From NCBI GenBank assembly GCA_002372875.1, contig DFJD01000111.1, positions 1 to 17,122 on the forward strand: DNA of 17,122 bases. The letters are read 5' to 3'. Each line of letters opens with the position of its first letter. Position 1 is the first letter of the stretch. Both the position numbers and the translations under genes were made by a program. Source of the DNA: Clostridiales bacterium UBA3680. GTDB taxonomy: Bacteria > Bacillota > Clostridia > Lachnospirales > CAG-274. The notes below the pieces were generated by a model. The model saw nothing but the letters and a program-made list of their open reading frames with translations, was not told where the DNA came from and made no database searches. This document shows, piece after piece, positions 13,514 to 17,122 of this stretch.

Positions 13514-14419
13514 TTACAATTTCCTGAACATTTTTTCATGATTGTACAGCTTTTCGTTATCGTCAACTATCGCCGTTCCGATACCGTATATTGTGAACAG
13601 TTCAAGTAAGATACCGTGTTCTGTGGCACCGTTTATAATATGTGCTCTTCTTACTCCGCCTTTAACGGCATCTGTTGCATAAGCGAGCTTTTTTAAAGTT
13701 GAATTGGGTAAAACGGAAGATTCCACCATCTTTTCAACATCGCTTACTTTAAGCATTGCTTTCAGGTCAACTCCGTCATTTTCGCTTATTCCGTTTCCCT
13801 GCGTCAGATAAACTACTTTTTCGGCATTTAATGCTTTTGCTATTTCACCTGTCAGTTCATCTGCCTTGAGATTATAAGTTTGACCTTTTTCATCTGCACC
13901 AATGGTAGCAACAACGGGAGTGAAGCCATCGTTTAACAGTTCCGTGATCAATGATGTATCTACATTAATTATCTTACCGAAAAAACCTAAGTCTCCTCCG
14001 GAAACGGTTTTCTTGATACATTTTACCGTTTCCGCATCTTTTCCCGATATTCCCACAGCCTTTACGGAGCGCGCGCTAAATTGACTTACGATATTTTTGT
14101 TGATTTTACCGAGCACCATTTCGATAATTTCAGCCGATTCGCTGTCGGTAACTCTGTTATCGTCTATAAAGGCAATTTCCTTGTTGTTTATTTTAAGCCA
14201 CCTGTTAATTTCATCACTACCGCTGTGTACAAGTACAATTTTTGCACCTATAAGCTTTAAAAGTGCTATATCATCTATTGCACTTAAAAGAAGTTCTTTT
14301 TTAGCCAAAACAGACCTGCCGAGCTTTATTACCATAATTTTCCCGGTAAAATCTCTTATGTAAGGCAAGGCTTCGGTCAGTATGTTCGCCTTTTCAACTA
14401 TTTGCTTTATTTCTGTCAA
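13514..14419 (-). CDS. Divergent acetylglutamate kinase-like protein (ArgB family, amino acid kinase fold)
   Basis: ArgB phosphorylates N-acetylglutamate in arginine synthesis. The 301-residue protein aligns over its full length: an N-terminal helix (ILTEALPYIRDFTGK), MVIKLG (29-34), NRVTDSESAEIIEMVLGKINKNIV (88-111), AVGISGKD (121-128), NLKADELTGEIAKALNAEKVVYLT and LELFTIYGIGTAI. Several usually invariant places differ. KxGG reads KLGR (32-35), HGGGPEI reads HSGSDEI (65-71), and the GGMxPK loop reads SSVLPN, losing its lysine. The first lysine (K32) and the NxxAD Asp remain. The TTG start at 14419 is supported by AGGAGGT six bases upstream and by the family N-terminal helix, which a later Met would remove. 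No arginine gene lies nearby. It could be a kinase for a related acyl-amino acid, a regulatory paralogue, or a fast-evolving ArgB. Confidence 0.8.
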   Translation of the reverse strand: MTEIKQIVEKANILTEALPYIRDFTGKIMVIKLGRSVLAKKELLLSAIDDIALLKLIGAKIVLVHSGSDEINRWLKINNKEIAFIDDNRVTDSESAEIIEMVLGKINKNIVSQFSARSVKAVGISGKDAETVKCIKKTVSGGDLGFFGKIINVDTSLITELLNDGFTPVVATIGADEKGQTYNLKADELTGEIAKALNAEKVVYLTQGNGISENDGVDLKAMLKVSDVEKMVESSVLPNSTLKKLAYATDAVKGGVRRAHIINGATEHGILLELFTIYGIGTAIVDDNEKLYNHEKMFRKL

Positions 14420-14440
14420 TTTGCGACCTCCTTTCTTGAC

Positions 14441-15028
14441 TTATGGAAGTAAATATCCGTTTTGAACACATTCATCAAGGAGATTTCTTAAAAATGTATC
14501 GATTTTTTTATCAGCATTTTTTGCCGTACTTTCCCATCTGGAAAGTACATCTTTCTTTGTTACCTTGTTTACAAGCCATTTTTCACCTTTGGAAAGATAA
14601 TTGAGCATTATGGGCTGAAGACGGTCAAGAGTATTGGCAAAGTTTGAAGAGGGCGTTTTATTCTCTTCAAATTCATCCCATAAAGATCTGATATACTTTG
14701 CCTGCTCATCATCAAGCAGTCCAAACAGTTTATCGGCTGCCTGTGTTTCTCTTTGTTTTTTGCTTAGATAACCTTTTTCATCATAAAGATAGGTATCACC
14801 TGCATATATTTCAACAAGGTCATGTACAAGCATTATTTTTATGCTCTGTAAAATATCGCAACCTTCGGGAGCATATTCCTCTAATATAAGAGCATACATA
14901 CATATATGCCAGCTGTGTTCGGCATCGTTTTCTCTTCTGAGGTCTTGTGTCAAAAGTGAATGTCTTATAACATTTTTCAGTTTGTCTGTTTCATTTAAAA
15001 AATATATTTGTTTTTGCAGCTTATCCAT
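14441..15028 (-). CDS. HD-domain 5'-nucleotidase-like protein (YfbR/HDDC2 family)
   Basis: Metal-dependent phosphohydrolase of the YfbR/HDDC2 group, which remove phosphate from deoxynucleoside monophosphates. The 195 residues carry the family's DLRRENDAEHSWH block (29-41; H38), HDLVEIYAGD (H69-D70) and a later Asp in TLDRLQPIM that likely completes the metal site. No signal or membrane segment is seen. The ATG at 15028 lies inside the end of the transketolase gene (8-base overlap), and the preceding ribosome binding site is weak, so translation is probably coupled to transketolase. The acetylglutamate kinase-like gene follows after 21 bases. Together with the dGTPase-like gene elsewhere in the window, it gives two HD-family deoxynucleotide-active proteins within 9 kb, though they are in separate units. 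Confidence 0.88.
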   Translation of the reverse strand: MDKLQKQIYFLNETDKLKNVIRHSLLTQDLRRENDAEHSWHICMYALILEEYAPEGCDILQSIKIMLVHDLVEIYAGDTYLYDEKGYLSKKQRETQAADKLFGLLDDEQAKYIRSLWDEFEENKTPSSNFANTLDRLQPIMLNYLSKGEKWLVNKVTKKDVLSRWESTAKNADKKIDTFLRNLLDECVQNGYLLP

Positions 15029-17012
15029 TCTGTATCACTTCAAGTGTCTTTTGTGCGATGTTTTCGGGAGTAAAGCCGTAATGCTTAAAAAGTACCGAAT
15101 AGGGAGCTGATTTTCCGAATTCACGCATTCCTACAGCCTTGCCTTCTATTCCCACAAATCTGTACCAGGAAAGGTCGGAAGAAGCTTCAACCGAAACTCT
15201 CTTCTTAACGGAAAGAGGAAGTACACTGTTTTTATATTCGGGACTTTGTTCTTCAAAAAGTTCCACGCAAGGCATACTTACAACTCTGACATCCACACCT
15301 TTTTCCAAAAGTATATCACGAGCATCGCAGGCTATTGAAACCTCGGAGCCGGTAGCAATAATAATAGCATCGGGCACTTCCTTTGTGGAATCTTTTAATA
15401 TATATCCGCCTTTAAGAGCTTTTCTGCCGTCAACTCCCATGTTTTTGGTTGTTTGTCTTGTAAAGAGCATGGCGGTAGGGGTTGTCTTGCTTGAAAGTGC
15501 GGTATACCATGCTGCAGCTGTTTCGTTTATGTCGCAGGGTCTGAATACTCTGAAATTAGGCATACTTCTTAACACAGCGATCTGCTCAATGGGTTGATGT
15601 GTGGGACCGTCCTCACCTACACCTACAGAGTCATGAGAGAGTATACATGTTGTTGGAAGAGAGGATATGGATGCAACTCTTAATATAGGCTTCAGATAAT
15701 CACTGAAAACGAAAAATGTTGCAATATACGACCTTACGCCACCGTGAAGAAGCATACCGTTTGCTATGGCCGTCATTGCCATTTCTCTTACACCAAAGTG
15801 AATGTTGTTTCCAAGTCTGTCATCAGCTGAAAAATACGAGCTGTTTTTCATTACGGATTTGTTTGAAGGTGACAAATCTGCCGACCCACCGAAAAGATTT
15901 GGCTGTATTTCGGCAATTTTGTTGAGAATTTTCTCCGATGCAGCTCTTGTAGCCATATCTCCTTCGTTATTCCAAAATGAGTCATCATCTTTAAGTGCGG
16001 ATACAAAGTCATCTTCAAACCATGCTCTGAGCTCTTCGGCATCTTTGGGGAAATTTTTGGCATAATCGTTAAACATTTCATCCCAAGTTGCATGGTCATG
16101 TGAATGTGCATTTTGTATAGGAGCCATGGTCTCATATATATCTTCGGGAACTTCGAATTTATCATATTCCCAACCTAAGGCTTTCTTTGTGGCTATTATT
16201 TCGTCCTCACCCAAAGGAGCTCCGTGTGAAGCATTTGAGCCTGCCTTATTGGGAGAACCGTAACCTATTATTGTCTTTATTTCTATTAAAGAGGGCTTGT
16301 CTGTAACCGACTTTGCCTCTTTTATTGCTTTATCTATTGCTTCAAGATCGTTACCGTCTTCAACCAAAAGCGTATGCCAGCCAAAGGAATCAAAGCGAGC
16401 TCTTACATTTTCGGTAAATGCAATGTCTGTGCTTCCTTCTATGGAAATGTTGTTTGAATCATACAGCACAATAAGCTTACCAAGCTTAAGTGTACCGGCA
16501 AGAGATGCGGCTTCGGAGGAAATGCCCTCCATCATACATCCGTCGCCGCAAAGAGCGTAGGAATAATGATCTATAACATTGTAGCCGGGTTTGTTAAAGC
16601 GAGCGGCAAGATGTGCCTCCGCCATTGCCATACCAACCGCATTTGCAAACCCCTGACCCAATGGACCTGTACTGGCATCAACTCCGGGGGTTTTACCATA
16701 TTCCGGGTGTCCGGGAGTGATCGAGTCAAACTGTCTGAATTGCTTTATATCATCTATGGATACTTTGTAACCGAAAAGATGTAAAATTGCATATAAAAGC
16801 ATTGAACCGTGACCTGCCGAGAGGACAAAACGGTCTCTGTCTATCCAATCGGGACATAATGCATCGGCTTTCAAATGATCCTTAAAAAGCTTATAAGCCA
16901 TCGGAGCAGCACCCATTGTTATGCCGGGATGCCCTGAATTAGCCTTTTGTATGGCATCCATACTCAATGCTCTGATACAGTTTATAATCTTTTCATCCAT
17001 ATTCTTACTCAT
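15021..17012 (-). CDS. tkt: Transketolase
   Basis: Thiamine-diphosphate enzyme that moves two-carbon units between sugar phosphates in the non-oxidative pentose phosphate pathway, in the cytosol. The 663-residue length is standard for the complete single-chain form. Present are NSGHPG (H28) and SAGHGS (H68), STGPLGQG (about 114-121), the TPP motif CGDGCMMEG...DSNN (155-188), the pyrimidine-domain block GVREMAMTAIANGM, HDSVGVGEDGPTHQPIEQ with the catalytic histidines, FRPCDINE and TGSEVS. A GGAGG lies about 10 bases before the ATG at 17012, and a promoter lies just upstream. It leads an apparent four-gene unit with an HD nucleotidase, an ArgB-like protein and the flavodiiron protein. In anaerobes lacking the oxidative branch, transketolase supplies ribose phosphate. 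Nothing odd is seen. Confidence 0.97.
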   Translation of the reverse strand: MSKNMDEKIINCIRALSMDAIQKANSGHPGITMGAAPMAYKLFKDHLKADALCPDWIDRDRFVLSAGHGSMLLYAILHLFGYKVSIDDIKQFRQFDSITPGHPEYGKTPGVDASTGPLGQGFANAVGMAMAEAHLAARFNKPGYNVIDHYSYALCGDGCMMEGISSEAASLAGTLKLGKLIVLYDSNNISIEGSTDIAFTENVRARFDSFGWHTLLVEDGNDLEAIDKAIKEAKSVTDKPSLIEIKTIIGYGSPNKAGSNASHGAPLGEDEIIATKKALGWEYDKFEVPEDIYETMAPIQNAHSHDHATWDEMFNDYAKNFPKDAEELRAWFEDDFVSALKDDDSFWNNEGDMATRAASEKILNKIAEIQPNLFGGSADLSPSNKSVMKNSSYFSADDRLGNNIHFGVREMAMTAIANGMLLHGGVRSYIATFFVFSDYLKPILRVASISSLPTTCILSHDSVGVGEDGPTHQPIEQIAVLRSMPNFRVFRPCDINETAAAWYTALSSKTTPTAMLFTRQTTKNMGVDGRKALKGGYILKDSTKEVPDAIIIATGSEVSIACDARDILLEKGVDVRVVSMPCVELFEEQSPEYKNSVLPLSVKKRVSVEASSDLSWYRFVGIEGKAVGMREFGKSAPYSVLFKHYGFTPENIAQKTLEVIQNG

Positions 17013-17058
17013 TTTAAATTAACCTCCGGTTATTGTTTGTTTTTCAACAACTGTAAAA

Positions 17059-17087
17059 ATTATACACCATTGACGGAATAATTACAA
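17059..17087 (-). promoter_or_regulatory. Promoter of the transketolase unit
   Basis: TTGTAA (17087-17082), 17 bases, TATAAT (17064-17059). The leader would be about 40 bases. The remaining bases to the window end (17088-17122) are AT-rich, with no gene or clear signal. Confidence 0.72.
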
Positions 17088-17122
17088 GCTAAAACTATTG
17101 CTATAAATTTAACAATCAAAAA

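Noticed and set aside
1..17122. CRISPR arrays, tRNA genes, insertion sequences or phage genes
   Set aside because: No regularly spaced repeats, cloverleaf sequences, transposase motifs or terminal inverted repeats were seen on either strand.

Overview
The window looks like core-genome DNA of an anaerobic, low-GC member of the Bacillota, most likely Clostridia. The reasons are the AT-rich base composition, strong GGAGG-type ribosome binding sites, TTGnnn-17-TATAAT promoters, a T-box leader, a homodimeric-type glycyl-tRNA synthetase, a pyruvate formate-lyase activase and an oxygen-scavenging flavodiiron protein. The exact genus cannot be read from the sequence. Fourteen well-supported protein genes cover nearly all of it. 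All but one lie on the minus strand. No gene-free stretch exceeds about 255 bases, and no tRNA, rRNA, CRISPR array, insertion sequence or phage gene was seen.

Reading in the direction of transcription (right to left), unit 1 (17087 to 12294) has a promoter, transketolase, an HD-domain nucleotidase (overlapping by 8 bases), a divergent acetylglutamate kinase-like protein (TTG start) and a flavodiiron protein. Unit 2 (12233 to 11779) has a near-consensus promoter, a possible 7-codon leader peptide, a 98-residue C-terminally membrane-anchored protein of unknown function, and a strong terminator. The pyruvate formate-lyase activase and a phosphoglucomutase follow, the latter with its own promoter and an inverted repeat in its leader. 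A bidirectional terminator at 9106-9146 separates the phosphoglucomutase from the only plus-strand gene, a tyrosine-phosphatase-family protein (8278-9096).

That phosphatase shares a divergent promoter region with unit 3 (8196 to 4542): a secreted copper-amine-oxidase-N-like protein, the manganese exporter MntP, a dGTPase-like protein and a solitary TrpB2-type tryptophan synthase beta chain, all tightly spaced. Just after trpB2 comes a consensus promoter and a tyrosine-type T-box leader with terminator, controlling tyrS and an asparagine synthetase homologue. Last is glyS, with its own promoter and a short leader without a T-box.

Most of the window is ordinary housekeeping. The most unusual feature is the asparagine synthetase homologue. 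It has lost the front of its glutaminase domain, including the Cys nucleophile, keeps an intact ATP-dependent synthetase domain, and sits in the same reading frame as tyrS, separated by one UGA and three codons. Next come the acetylglutamate kinase-like protein with altered glycine-rich loops and the small anchored protein with a possible translated leader. No clear new multi-gene system is visible.
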